Source: Rhizobium sp. P38BS-XIX
GTDB lineage: Bacteria > Pseudomonadota > Alphaproteobacteria > Rhizobiales > Rhizobiaceae
Assembly (NCBI RefSeq): GCF_012641435.1
Contig: NZ_JABAIJ010000005.1
Span: forward strand, 372,001 to 436,000
DNA: 64,000 bases
Direction: 5' to 3'
Position 1 is the first letter of the stretch; each line of letters opens with the position of its first letter. The notes beneath the pieces are model-generated. The model had not been told where the DNA came from, made no database searches, and saw only the letters and a list, made by a program, of their open reading frames with translations. The position numbers and the translations under genes are program-made. Of the stretch, positions 8,946-17,646 are shown one piece after another.

Positions 8946-10196
8946 TTGGAAGACGAATGGTCATTTGTCAGGAAGTTGGCGGTGAGATTGCGGCAGGAGA
9001 TCGCCATCCTGATTTTAGCGACGTTGATCGCTGCACTTGCGCTGATCGAGGGCATCAACACCGGAGCCGTCTTCTGGATCTGGGTGATCGTCATGGTCGT
9101 GGCCCTCATCCGACCACCCCTCGTGGAGCGCGTCGTCGTTCCGTCGACCGCCGAGCCGGCGCCAGCCAGTCCTGAAATTTTGCTGCGCACGGTCTTTGCA
9201 GGACTGGCCGCGCTGGACATGCCGGCGCTGATCATCGACCGCGAGGCCTCCGTTCTCGTGCAGAACACCGCCGTCGAGAAGGCTTTCGGCGCCTTTCCGA
9301 TCGGCTCGCATATTTCCTCGAAGCTGCGCTCTCCGGGCCTGCTCGACATGGTGCGCGAGACGATCGCCACCAATGCGCCGAACCAGATAGAACATTCGGA
9401 GCGCCTGCCTTCGGAGCGCGTTTACATCGTCCGAATTGCGCCGATCGATCTGCCGCAGCTGGATACCCACGCCTTCTTCCTGCTGTCGTTCCGCGACATA
9501 TCGGAGCTGCATCACATCGACCGCATGCGCTCCGATTTCGTTGCCAATGCCAGCCACGAGCTGCGAACGCCACTTGCGTCGCTCAGAGGTTTCATCGAAA
9601 CCATCCAGGGTCCTGCGAAGGCCGATCCGAAAGCGCAGCAGCGCTTTCTCGGCATCATGTTCGATCAGACGACGCGCATGAGCCGGCTGGTGGACGATCT
9701 CCTGTCGCTCTCAAGGCTGGAGTTGAAATCGCATATCGCCCCGGACCAGAAGGTCGATCTCGTGCCGTTACTCGGGCATGTGAGGGATTCGCTGCTGCCG
9801 CTTGCCAGCGATCTGGACGTGGTCATCAATCTCCATCTTCCGGCCGGCAAGGTGGAGGTGCTGGGCGATCGTGACGAGCTCGTGCAGGTGTTCGAGAACC
9901 TGATCGAGAATGCTTGCAAATACGGTCAGGAAGGCAAAGCGGTCGAGGTTTCGCTGCTCAACGAGCCTGGCCAGCCGGTCGCCGTCGTCGTGTCCGATAA
10001 GGGGCCGGGAATTCCCGCAGAGCATGTGCCGCGCCTCACCGAGCGCTTCTATCGCGTTAACGTTGAGGACAGCCGCTCCAAGAAAGGCACCGGTCTGGGG
10101 CTTGCCATCGTCAAGCACATCCTGACCCGGCATCGCGCCAGACTGATCGTCAAGTCCGAGGTTGGCAAGGGAACGGACTTTACGGTCCGTTTCTGA
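8946..10196 (+). CDS. phoR: Phosphate regulon sensor histidine kinase PhoR
   Basis: A 416-residue membrane kinase. Two helices occupy about residues 19-56, a PAS domain about 82-185, and the H-box DFVANASHELRTPL has its His at 204. The N box (ENLIENACKYG), G1 (DKGPGIP) and G2 (GTGLGLAIVKHI) follow. It should phosphorylate PhoB when phosphate is scarce. The start is a TTG at 8946; no in-frame ATG lies nearby and the ribosome site is weak. It is the first gene of the phoR-pst-phoU-phoB cluster, with Pho boxes between it and pstS. Confidence 0.93.
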   Translation: MEDEWSFVRKLAVRLRQEIAILILATLIAALALIEGINTGAVFWIWVIVMVVALIRPPLVERVVVPSTAEPAPASPEILLRTVFAGLAALDMPALIIDREASVLVQNTAVEKAFGAFPIGSHISSKLRSPGLLDMVRETIATNAPNQIEHSERLPSERVYIVRIAPIDLPQLDTHAFFLLSFRDISELHHIDRMRSDFVANASHELRTPLASLRGFIETIQGPAKADPKAQQRFLGIMFDQTTRMSRLVDDLLSLSRLELKSHIAPDQKVDLVPLLGHVRDSLLPLASDLDVVINLHLPAGKVEVLGDRDELVQVFENLIENACKYGQEGKAVEVSLLNEPGQPVAVVVSDKGPGIPAEHVPRLTERFYRVNVEDSRSKKGTGLGLAIVKHILTRHRARLIVKSEVGKGTDFTVRF

Positions 10197-10254
10197 AACT
10201 CTGTGAACGGTCGATTTTTCGTTTAAATTATTCAAGCGATTTCAAAAGGATAAA

Positions 10255-10283
10255 GTGTCATAATTGTTTCACTCGCCTGACAT
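10255..10283 (+). promoter_or_regulatory. Pho boxes upstream of pstS
   Basis: Three 7-bp direct repeats at 11-bp spacing: GTGTCAT, AATT, GTTTCAC, TCGC, CTGACAT, then AAAA. The consensus PhoB half-site is CTGTCAT with a 4-bp AT-rich spacer. They lie 98-126 bases upstream of the pstS ATG. Confidence 0.85.
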
Positions 10284-10380
10284 AAAAGGGCGGTGCTTTG
10301 GCCGCTAAGAGTGAGGCGCTGAAAGATGCGGATGCGGCGTCCGCAACAGCGCTCTTCAAGGCTTGTCAGGGGGATTCAGT

Positions 10381-11415
10381 ATGAATGCTTTGAAATTGTC
10401 CGTACTTGCGCTGGTTGCATCGGCTGCATTCGCTGGTGCCGCCTCGGCGCGCGATCAGATTCAGATCGCAGGCTCGTCGACTGTATTCCCGTATGCCAAG
10501 ATCGTTGCCGAAAGCTTCGGCGAGACCTTTACCAATTTCAAGACGCCGGTGGTCGAGTCCGGCGGTTCCGGTGCCGGGCTCAAGGAATTCTGCAAGGGCG
10601 TCGGCACCGATACCATCGATATCGCCAACTCCTCGCGGCCGATCAAGGACAGTGAAGTCCAGGCCTGCAAAGCCGCTGGCGTGACCGATATCCAGCAGGT
10701 CAAGATCGGCTATGACGGCATCGTTTTCGCCTTTGACAAGAGCAATCCGGACATCAAGTTCGAACCGGTCGATCTCTACAAGGCGCTCGCCGCGGAAGTC
10801 GTCGTCAACGGCAAGCTGGTCGCCAACCCCTACAAGACGTGGTCGCAGATCAATCCGTCGCTGCCGGATTTCGAAATTGCCGCCTATATCCCGGGCGAGA
10901 AGCACGGCACGCGCGAGGTCTTCGAAGAGAAGGTGCTCGCTGCCGGCTGCAAGGTATCCGGCGCAGCCGATATCATCAGCAAAACTATTTCCGATGCCGC
11001 GGAGCAGGCCAAGAAGTGCATTGCCGTGCGCAAGGATGGCGTGGCTGTCGATATCGACGGCGACTATCCGGAGACCCTGGCGCGCATCAATGCCAACAAG
11101 CATGGCATCGGCGTGTTCGGTCTCTACTTCTTCCAGAACAATGCCGACAAGCTGAAGGTCGCCACGGTCAGCGGCATCGTGCCGTCTGGCCAGACGATCG
11201 CGGATGGAACCTATCCGGTTTCGCGTCCGCTGTTCTTCTACGTAAAGAAGGCGCATCTCGGCGTTATTGCCGGGCTTAAGGAATATGTCGATTTCTTCAC
11301 GAGCGATCAGATGATCGGTCCCGACAGTCCGCTTGCGGAATATGGCCTTGTGCCGGCGCCAGACGCCGAGCGCGACCAGATCCGCAAGGACTTCGCGGAC
11401 GGGAAGATCATGTAA
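10381..11415 (+). CDS. pstS: Phosphate ABC transporter substrate-binding protein PstS
   Basis: A 344-residue periplasmic protein. The signal peptide (MNALKLSVLALVASAAFAGAASA) is followed by IQIAGSSTVFPYAK, the phosphate-binding ESGGSGAGLKEF, and PGEKHGTREVFEEKV. It binds inorganic phosphate and hands it to PstCA. AGGGGGATTC precedes the ATG. It is the first gene after the Pho boxes, so it should be induced by PhoB under phosphate limitation. Confidence 0.96.
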   Translation: MNALKLSVLALVASAAFAGAASARDQIQIAGSSTVFPYAKIVAESFGETFTNFKTPVVESGGSGAGLKEFCKGVGTDTIDIANSSRPIKDSEVQACKAAGVTDIQQVKIGYDGIVFAFDKSNPDIKFEPVDLYKALAAEVVVNGKLVANPYKTWSQINPSLPDFEIAAYIPGEKHGTREVFEEKVLAAGCKVSGAADIISKTISDAAEQAKKCIAVRKDGVAVDIDGDYPETLARINANKHGIGVFGLYFFQNNADKLKVATVSGIVPSGQTIADGTYPVSRPLFFYVKKAHLGVIAGLKEYVDFFTSDQMIGPDSPLAEYGLVPAPDAERDQIRKDFADGKIM

Positions 11416-11477
11416 GTGCATGCGAATTGTGTGCCGGTGCGGGTGTTGCCCGCTCCGGCGCTCGCCGGGGAATGTGA

Positions 11478-12959
11478 ATGAGCGTATCGCTGCTGCTATT
11501 GTGCCTGTCGGTCATCGGCGCCCTTGCCTTCGTGCTCGGGCGTGCGAGGGCGATTGCGCTTTCGGGCGGCCGGTCCTCTTCGATGCATTCCCGGCTTGGC
11601 TATCATGGAGCCTATGCAGCGATCTGGGCCGTGTTGCCGCCTCTGGCGCTTGTATGCATCTGGCTTGTCGTCAGCCCGATCGTGATCGATCGTCTCGTGA
11701 TCAAGTCCTTCCCAGAAGAGGTAAAGAGCCTGCCGCAGGCGGAACTCAATCTCAGCTACGGCATGGTACGCAGCATCGCTCATGGCATGCGCATGCTCAA
11801 TCGACAGGAACTTGCCGCCGTCGATAGCGGTTCGGCCGATCTCCAGTTGCTTCTGGCGCAGAAGGGTGTGCCGCTGGCGGTTCGCCCAACGGGTTACATG
11901 ATCGATGCCGCCAATCGGTATGACGGCATGCGCGAATTCAGCCGCACCGTCATGTCCGCGGTGGCGATCCTTCTGTCGCTCCTTTTGTCAGCCTATGGCT
12001 TGCGCGCCATTGCTCCCCGGTTTCGCGCACGCAACCGTGTCGAGCAGGTCATCCTCGGCGCTCTCATCGTTGCCTCTTCGATTGCCGTGCTGACGACGAT
12101 CGGCATCGTCGTATCGATGCTATCGGAAGCGGCGCGCTTCTTCAGCATGGTCCCGGCCAATGAATTCTTCTTCGGCACTGTCTGGGATCCGCGCTTCGCC
12201 GGTGCCGGCTCGCAAACGTCGGGAACGTTCGGGCTCATCCCGCTGCTCGCAGGCACGATCTATATCAGCGTCGTCGCCATGCTGTTTGCCGTACCGATCG
12301 GATTGTTCGCCGCCATCTACATGGCGGAATATGCTTCGGCCCGCGTGCGTTCGATCGCCAAGCCGATGCTCGAAGTACTGGCCGGCATTCCCACCATCGT
12401 CTACGGCTTCTTTGCGCTGGTCACGGTCGGGCCATTCCTCAGGGATATTTCAGCTGATATCGATGGGCTGGTGACAGGAAGTTACAGGAGCTTCATCGAG
12501 GCACAGAGCGTGCTGACGGCGGGCTTTGTCATGGGCGTCATGCTCATCCCATATGTTTCATCGTTGTCCGACGATATCATCATGGCCGTGCCGCGCTCGC
12601 TGCGCGACGGCTCGCTTGGTCTCGGCGCCACCCGCTCCGAGACGGTGAAGCGCGTGCTGCTGCCGGCAGCGCTGCCGGGCATCGTCGGCGCGCTTTTGAT
12701 GACGGCCTCAAGGGCTGTCGGTGAAACCATGATCGTGGTTCTGGCCGCCGGTGTCGCTGCCCGTATGCAGCTCGATCCCTTCGAGCCGATGACCACCGTG
12801 ACCGTCAAGATCGTCAACCAGTTGACCGGCGACCTGGAGTTTACCTCGCCGCAGACGCTTGTCGCCTTCGCGCTCGGCATCACGCTGTTCTGCCTGACGT
12901 TCGCGCTGAACGTCTATGCGCTCTACATCGTCCGCCGTTACCGGGAGCAATACGAATGA
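11478..12959 (+). CDS. pstC: Phosphate ABC transporter permease PstC
   Basis: A 493-residue inner-membrane permease, larger than the roughly 320 residues of E. coli PstC. Extra N-terminal helices precede the core, with a periplasmic segment between about 75 and 155. The permease core has the PLLAGTIYISVVAMLFAVPIG region, GIPTIVYGFFAL, and the EAA-like loop LGLGATRSETVKRVLLPAALPGI. The stop overlaps the pstA start in ATGA, indicating translational coupling. Confidence 0.95.
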   Translation: MSVSLLLLCLSVIGALAFVLGRARAIALSGGRSSSMHSRLGYHGAYAAIWAVLPPLALVCIWLVVSPIVIDRLVIKSFPEEVKSLPQAELNLSYGMVRSIAHGMRMLNRQELAAVDSGSADLQLLLAQKGVPLAVRPTGYMIDAANRYDGMREFSRTVMSAVAILLSLLLSAYGLRAIAPRFRARNRVEQVILGALIVASSIAVLTTIGIVVSMLSEAARFFSMVPANEFFFGTVWDPRFAGAGSQTSGTFGLIPLLAGTIYISVVAMLFAVPIGLFAAIYMAEYASARVRSIAKPMLEVLAGIPTIVYGFFALVTVGPFLRDISADIDGLVTGSYRSFIEAQSVLTAGFVMGVMLIPYVSSLSDDIIMAVPRSLRDGSLGLGATRSETVKRVLLPAALPGIVGALLMTASRAVGETMIVVLAAGVAARMQLDPFEPMTTVTVKIVNQLTGDLEFTSPQTLVAFALGITLFCLTFALNVYALYIVRRYREQYE

Positions 12960-14290
12960 GCGACATCGTATCCTCTCCGCACTCCAATATTCCGCATGAG
13001 CTGACGTCCGGCACCTCGCTGCGTCGGGATATCGGCATCAAGCGTCGCTATGCTGCCGAGCGTCGCTTCCGCGCCTTCGGTTTCGCTGCCGTCATTTTCG
13101 GTCTCGTCTTTCTGCTCATTCTGGTGTCGACCGTCGTCCGCAATGGCTATACCGCCTTCGTGCAGACCTCGATCACCCTGCCCATCGAATTCAGCGAGGC
13201 GGTCATCGACCCCGCCAACAAGCGATCCAGCGATCCAAAGGTATTGATCGCAGCGAATTATCCGATCCTCATCCGCAATGCGCTGGCAAAGGCCCTTGGT
13301 ATCGATCCTTCCGATCGCATGCTGATGCGCCAGGCGATGGCCATGGTGTCGGACGGCGCCAGGATCACGCTGCGCGACAAGGTCGTGGCGAACCCGTCGA
13401 TCGTCGGAACTACGCAGAACGTCACGATGCTGGCAAATGCCAACATCGATTCCGCCAACAAGGGTCAGATCGATCTCAGCGGCGAAGAGAAAGATCGCAA
13501 GGTGTCCGATCGCCAGCTGGCCTGGATGCAGCAGCTCACAGCGGCCGGCGCCCTGCACAAGGTCTTTAACAGCGGCCTCTTCCTGTCAGGCAATTCTAGC
13601 CGGCCGGAAGCTGCAGGTCTTGGCGTGGCGCTGATCGGCTCGCTCTATCTGATGCTGACCGTACTCGCGCTTGCGCTACCTGTCGGCGTGGCGGCCTCGA
13701 TTTATCTCGAGGAGTTCGCGCCGAGAAACCGGCTGACGGATCTGATCGAAGTCAACATCAACAATCTGGCGGCGGTCCCCTCCATCGTCTATGGCCTGCT
13801 GGGTCTGTCGGTCTTCATCAACATGATGGGGTTGCCGCGTTCGGCGTCTTTGGTCGGCGGGCTGGTGCTGAGCCTCATGACGCTGCCGATGATCATCATC
13901 GCGACGCGGTCCGCGCTGCGCGCCGTGCCGCCCTCGATCCGCAGCGCGGCGCTCGGGCTTGGCGCCTCGCGCATGCAGATGGTGTTCCATCACGTTTTGC
14001 CGCTCGCCATGCCCGGCATCTTGACCGGCACGATCCTTGGGCTTGCCCATGCGCTCGGCGAAACGGCGCCGTTGCTTCTGATCGGCATGGTCGCCTTTGT
14101 TGCCAACTATCCGACATCGCCTCTCGATCCTTCGACGGCGCTGCCGGTGCAGATCTACATGTGGGCGAGCGAGGCCGAACGTGCTTTCGTCGAAAGAACG
14201 TCCGGCGCCATCATCGTCCTGCTCTTCTTCCTTGTCGCAATGAACATCGGCGCAATTCTGCTGCGTCGCCGCTTCGAACGGCGCTGGTAG
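12956..14290 (+). CDS. pstA: Phosphate ABC transporter permease PstA
   Basis: A 444-residue inner-membrane permease with one N-terminal helix (about residues 42-62), a large periplasmic segment and a C-terminal core: AVPSIVYGLLGLSVFINMMG, LGLGASRMQMVFHHVLPLAM and LGETAPLLLIGM. It forms the channel together with PstC. Its longer N-terminal region, like that of pstC, resembles rhizobial homologues rather than the E. coli protein. It overlaps pstC by 4 bases and lies 14 bases before pstB. Confidence 0.95.
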   Translation: MSDIVSSPHSNIPHELTSGTSLRRDIGIKRRYAAERRFRAFGFAAVIFGLVFLLILVSTVVRNGYTAFVQTSITLPIEFSEAVIDPANKRSSDPKVLIAANYPILIRNALAKALGIDPSDRMLMRQAMAMVSDGARITLRDKVVANPSIVGTTQNVTMLANANIDSANKGQIDLSGEEKDRKVSDRQLAWMQQLTAAGALHKVFNSGLFLSGNSSRPEAAGLGVALIGSLYLMLTVLALALPVGVAASIYLEEFAPRNRLTDLIEVNINNLAAVPSIVYGLLGLSVFINMMGLPRSASLVGGLVLSLMTLPMIIIATRSALRAVPPSIRSAALGLGASRMQMVFHHVLPLAMPGILTGTILGLAHALGETAPLLLIGMVAFVANYPTSPLDPSTALPVQIYMWASEAERAFVERTSGAIIVLLFFLVAMNIGAILLRRRFERRW

Positions 14291-14304
14291 GGGAGGGCTG
14301 GACC

Positions 14305-15120
14305 ATGAACATGATGACGGAAGCCGCAAGCGAAAGAGCATTGGCCAGGAAGATGACGACGATCCCCTACAAGATGATCGGCCAGGACGTTTCGGTTTTC
14401 TACGGCGACAAGCGCGCGCTCTTCGACGTCAATCTGAAGATCCGCGCCAATACGGTGACGGCGCTGATCGGGCCTTCGGGCTGCGGCAAGTCCACTTTCC
14501 TGCGTTGCCTCAACCGCATGAACGACACGATCGAGACATGCCGCGTCACCGGCAAGATCACGCTCGACGACCAGGATGTCTACGACAACAGCATCGACGT
14601 TGTGGAGCTGCGCGCGCGCGTCGGCATGGTCTTTCAAAAGCCGAACCCGTTCCCGAAGTCGATCTTCGAGAATGTGGCTTACGGTCCGCGCATTCATGGC
14701 CTGCATCGCTCGAAGGCCGATCTCGAGCATATCGTCGAAACCAGCCTGCAGAAGGCCGGTCTGTGGGGCGAAGTGAAAGATCGGCTTCACGACGCCGGCA
14801 CCAGCCTTTCGGGTGGTCAGCAGCAGCGCCTTTGCATCGCGCGGGCCGTTGCCGTCAGCCCGGAAGTCATCCTGATGGACGAACCGTGCTCAGCGCTCGA
14901 TCCGATTGCAACAGCAAAGGTCGAAGACCTTATTCATGAGCTGCGGGAGAACTTCACGATCGTCATCGTGACGCATTCCATGCAGCAGGCAGCCCGCGTT
15001 TCGCAACGCACCGCAATGTTCCATCTCGGCCATCTGGTTGAGGAGAACGACACCGATAAAATGTTCACCAATCCCGACGATTTCCGTACGCAGGATTACA
15101 TCATGGGCCGTTTTGGTTGA
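14305..15120 (+). CDS. pstB: Phosphate ABC transporter ATP-binding protein PstB
   Basis: A 271-residue ABC ATPase: Walker A GPSGCGKST at residues 56-64, Q-loop VFQKPNPFPKS, signature LSGGQQQRL, Walker B VILMDEPCSALD and H-loop IVTHSMQQA. It energises PstCA. GGGAGGG lies 8 bases before the ATG at 14305; an earlier in-frame ATG inside pstA has no ribosome site. phoU follows after 51 bases. Confidence 0.97.
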   Translation: MNMMTEAASERALARKMTTIPYKMIGQDVSVFYGDKRALFDVNLKIRANTVTALIGPSGCGKSTFLRCLNRMNDTIETCRVTGKITLDDQDVYDNSIDVVELRARVGMVFQKPNPFPKSIFENVAYGPRIHGLHRSKADLEHIVETSLQKAGLWGEVKDRLHDAGTSLSGGQQQRLCIARAVAVSPEVILMDEPCSALDPIATAKVEDLIHELRENFTIVIVTHSMQQAARVSQRTAMFHLGHLVEENDTDKMFTNPDDFRTQDYIMGRFG

Positions 15121-15171
15121 TGATATCAGGCGCGCGGCACCTTTCACACAGTTCACCTTGAGGATAGAAAA

Positions 15172-15885
15172 ATGGTCTCCACCCACATTCTCTCTGCTTA
15201 TGACGAAGACCTGAAGTTCCTGACGCGCCGTATCGCCGAAATGGGCGGCCTGGCCGAGCAGATGGTAAGCGACAGCGTACGCGCGCTGGTCAATAGCGAT
15301 GCCGCTCTGGCGCAGAAGGTCATCTCGGATGACGTCGTTCTCGACCATGCCGAACGCGAAGTCGGCGACAAGGCGATCGTCACCATCGCTCGTCGTCAGC
15401 CGATGGCGGCCGATCTCCGCGAAATCATGGGCTCGATCCGCATCGCTTCCGATCTGGAGCGCGTCGGCGACCTCGGCAAGAACACCGCAAAGCGCGTCAT
15501 CGCCGTTCAGGGCACCGGCGTGCCGCGTCGTCTCGCTCGTGGCATCGAGCACCTTTCCGAACTGGCGCTGAGCCAGCTGAAGGAAGTTCTGGACGTCTAC
15601 GCTACCCGCTCGCCGGACAAGGCCGTGTCGATCCGCGAACGCGACGAAGAAATCGACGCAATGTACACCTCGCTCTTCCGCGAGATGCTCACCTACATGA
15701 TGGAAGATCCGCGCAACATCACCACCTGCACGCATCTTCTCTTCTGCGCCAAGAACATCGAGCGCATCGGCGACCATGCCACCAACATCGCCGAGACGAT
15801 CTATTACATGGCGACCGGTGCTCAGCCGGAAGGCGAGCGCCCGAAGGACGATACCGCCAACACCGTCGGCGCAGTGACGGAATAA
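15172..15885 (+). CDS. phoU: Phosphate signalling protein PhoU
   Basis: A 237-residue all-helical protein of two repeated PhoU domains. It has the metal-binding-type segments RIASDLERVGDLGKNTAKR and HLLFCAKNIERIGDHATNIAE. PhoU links the Pst transporter to PhoR and keeps the Pho regulon repressed when phosphate is plentiful. TTGAGGATAG precedes the ATG, and phoB follows after 31 bases. Confidence 0.96.
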   Translation: MVSTHILSAYDEDLKFLTRRIAEMGGLAEQMVSDSVRALVNSDAALAQKVISDDVVLDHAEREVGDKAIVTIARRQPMAADLREIMGSIRIASDLERVGDLGKNTAKRVIAVQGTGVPRRLARGIEHLSELALSQLKEVLDVYATRSPDKAVSIRERDEEIDAMYTSLFREMLTYMMEDPRNITTCTHLLFCAKNIERIGDHATNIAETIYYMATGAQPEGERPKDDTANTVGAVTE

Positions 15886-15916
15886 TCTTGAAGCGAAGAA
15901 AGGAGACCATAGGCGC

Positions 15917-16600
15917 ATGGTTCCGAGAGTTGCTGTTGTAGAAGACGAGGAAGCGCTCAGCGTTCTGCTGCGCTACAATCTCGAGGCCGAAGGCTTCGAG
16001 GTCGACACGATCCTCAGGGGCGATGAGGCCGAGTTGCGTCTCCAGGAGCGCATCCCAGATCTCCTGATCCTCGACTGGATGCTCCCCGGCGTGTCCGGCA
16101 TCGAGCTCTGCCGCCGGCTGCGTATGCGGCCGGAGACGGAGCGCCTGCCGATCATCATGCTGACGGCCCGAGGCGAGGAAAGCGAGCGCGTGCGCGGCCT
16201 TTCCACCGGCGCGGACGACTATGTCGTCAAGCCGTTCTCGACGCCCGAGCTGATGGCTCGCGTCAAGGCGATGCTGCGGCGTGCCCGCCCGGAGGTTCTC
16301 TCCACGGTGCTGCGTTGCGGCGATATCGAGCTGGACCGCGAAACGCATCGCGTCCATCGCAAGAGCCGCGAAGTGCGGTTGGGACCGACGGAATTCCGCC
16401 TGCTGGAATTCCTCATGTCCTCGCCGGGCCGCGTTTTCTCGCGTTCGCAGCTGCTGGACGGCGTATGGGGGCACGATATCTATGTCGACGAACGCACCGT
16501 CGACGTCCATGTCGGCCGTCTGCGCAAGGCGCTGAACTTCTCCAATATGCAGGATGTCATCCGCACCGTTCGCGGCGCGGGCTACTCCATGGAAGCCTGA
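15917..16600 (+). CDS. phoB: Phosphate regulon response regulator PhoB
   Basis: A 227-residue OmpR-type regulator. The receiver domain has the VVEDEEAL acidic pair, the phospho-accepting Asp at 53 (LLILDWMLPG) and the Lys in VVKPF. The C-terminal winged helix runs from about residue 135 (LGPTEFRLLEFLMSSPGRVF, then YVDERTVDVHVGRLRKAL). It should bind the Pho boxes at 10255. AAAGGAGACC precedes the ATG. Last gene of the cluster, followed by a terminator. Confidence 0.96.
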   Translation: MVPRVAVVEDEEALSVLLRYNLEAEGFEVDTILRGDEAELRLQERIPDLLILDWMLPGVSGIELCRRLRMRPETERLPIIMLTARGEESERVRGLSTGADDYVVKPFSTPELMARVKAMLRRARPEVLSTVLRCGDIELDRETHRVHRKSREVRLGPTEFRLLEFLMSSPGRVFSRSQLLDGVWGHDIYVDERTVDVHVGRLRKALNFSNMQDVIRTVRGAGYSMEA

Positions 16601-16642
16601 GCGGCAAGCCCGCTCCGGCACCAATATAGCGGCGGAAAAAGA

Positions 16643-16670
16643 AAACGGGCCCGAAAGGGCCCGTTTCTCT
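16643..16670. terminator. Bidirectional terminator between phoB and gcrA
   Basis: A 10-bp stem AAACGGGCCC/GGGCCCGTTT with GAAA tetraloop, followed by TTTCTCTT on the plus strand and by TTTTCTTTTT on the minus strand. It serves the convergent phoB and gcrA. Confidence 0.85.
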
Positions 16671-16693
16671 TGTCTGCTTAAAGAGGCAGAGGC

Positions 16694-17221
16694 TTAGCCG
16701 TTGTTCCGGCGGCGCTCGTTCACAGGCTGGTAAGCCATGCGCTGATGATAGGTGCAGTAGGGCGACGAATCCGGGCTGTCGTTGCCGCAGAAATGGAAAT
16801 CGTCCTTCAGCGGGTCGCCCACCGGCCACTTGCAGGTGCGCTCCGTCAGCTCCGTCAGGCCGAGGCGGCGCGAGATCGGAACGACGACGTTCGACGACGG
16901 GCGATATTGGATTTCGTTGACGGAATCGACCTCGATCTCTTCCTTCAGCATGGTTGCGCCCTGCTGGCGGGTAACCACCGTGCGGGTCGCAACGCGAGAA
17001 CCGTAGTTTGTCGGGCGAGGAGACGCGGCGCTGCGCTTCGGCGTGCGCGCTGCAGTTGCCGTGCCGCCGGCCTTCGCTCGGCCGGGAAGGTTCAGGCGAT
17101 GCACCTTGCCGATGACGGCATTACGGCTGACGCCACCAAGCTGCGCCGCGATCTGGCTGGCGCTCAAACCTTCGGACCATAGCTTTTTCAGCTTCTCGAC
17201 GCGTTCGTCTGTCCAATTCAT
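16694..17221 (-). CDS. gcrA: Cell cycle regulator GcrA
   Basis: A 175-residue protein. The N-terminal DNA-binding module MNWTDERVEKLKKLWSEGLS, ASQIAAQLGGVSRNAVIGKV, HRLNLPGR is characteristic of GcrA. After a basic linker the C-terminal part has LTERTCKWPVGDP and FCGNDSP..YCTYHQRMAY, the conserved Cys/His-containing sigma-70-interacting region. GcrA activates cell-cycle genes at promoters carrying GANTC sites methylated by CcrM. Five GANTC sites lie upstream, four of them clustered at 17366-17402. Confidence 0.95.
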   Translation of the reverse strand: MNWTDERVEKLKKLWSEGLSASQIAAQLGGVSRNAVIGKVHRLNLPGRAKAGGTATAARTPKRSAASPRPTNYGSRVATRTVVTRQQGATMLKEEIEVDSVNEIQYRPSSNVVVPISRRLGLTELTERTCKWPVGDPLKDDFHFCGNDSPDSSPYCTYHQRMAYQPVNERRRNNG

Positions 17222-17365
17222 GCCCTGTCTCCGCTGTCGCGTTTCGGATGGCAGAATCCCTCACCATCGCCTCGCATGGGATCGAGGCTTGAAACGCTTT
17301 AAAATTGTGGTGACTAGTTCCGCCGCATGCAGTCTAGCAATTGCTTTTTAACCTAGTGTGAGGCT

Positions 17366-17402
17366 GACTCCGTGACAAGAGTCGCGAGAATCTTGAGGAA
17401 TC
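17366..17402. promoter_or_regulatory. Cluster of four GANTC (CcrM) sites between gcrA and argD
   Basis: GACTC at 17366, GAGTC at 17379, GAATC at 17388 and GAATC at 17398, with a fifth GAATC at 17254. Spacing starts are 13, 9 and 10 bases apart. GANTC is expected about once per 256 bases. Confidence 0.6.
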
Positions 17403-17519
17403 GATTTCTAGGTTTTCCCCAACTTGCTGCCCGGGCGTGGCATTTCTGCAATAGGCCGCCGTGAACCCGTCTCTTTTGCCCGCAAGCGCTTTCTCGCACC
17501 TGCTAAGACGCCAGTTTTG

Positions 17520-17548
17520 TTGACATCGCGGTGCAAAACATCAATAGT
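17520..17548 (+). promoter_or_regulatory. Candidate sigma-70 promoter for argD
   Basis: TTGACA at 17520-17525, a 17-base spacer, then AATAGT at 17543-17548. It lies about 100 bases before the argD start and points towards it. Confidence 0.45.
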
Positions 17549-17554
17549 GCCCGG

Positions 17555-17576
17555 GCCGCCGAAAGGCGGCATTTTT
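17555..17576 (+). terminator. Hairpin with T-run in the argD leader
   Basis: Stem GCCGCC/GGCGGC with GAAA tetraloop, then A and five T, with another ATTTTTT shortly after. It sits almost at the predicted transcript start of the promoter at 17520, so it may be a 5' stabilising hairpin, an attenuator, or a terminator for transcription from farther upstream. Confidence 0.4.
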
Positions 17577-17646
17577 GATTTTTTCGGACCCGTTTCATCA
17601 AGCGGAAGCGATTGGTCCTTAAAGTTGTGATCGAGGAGACATGGCC

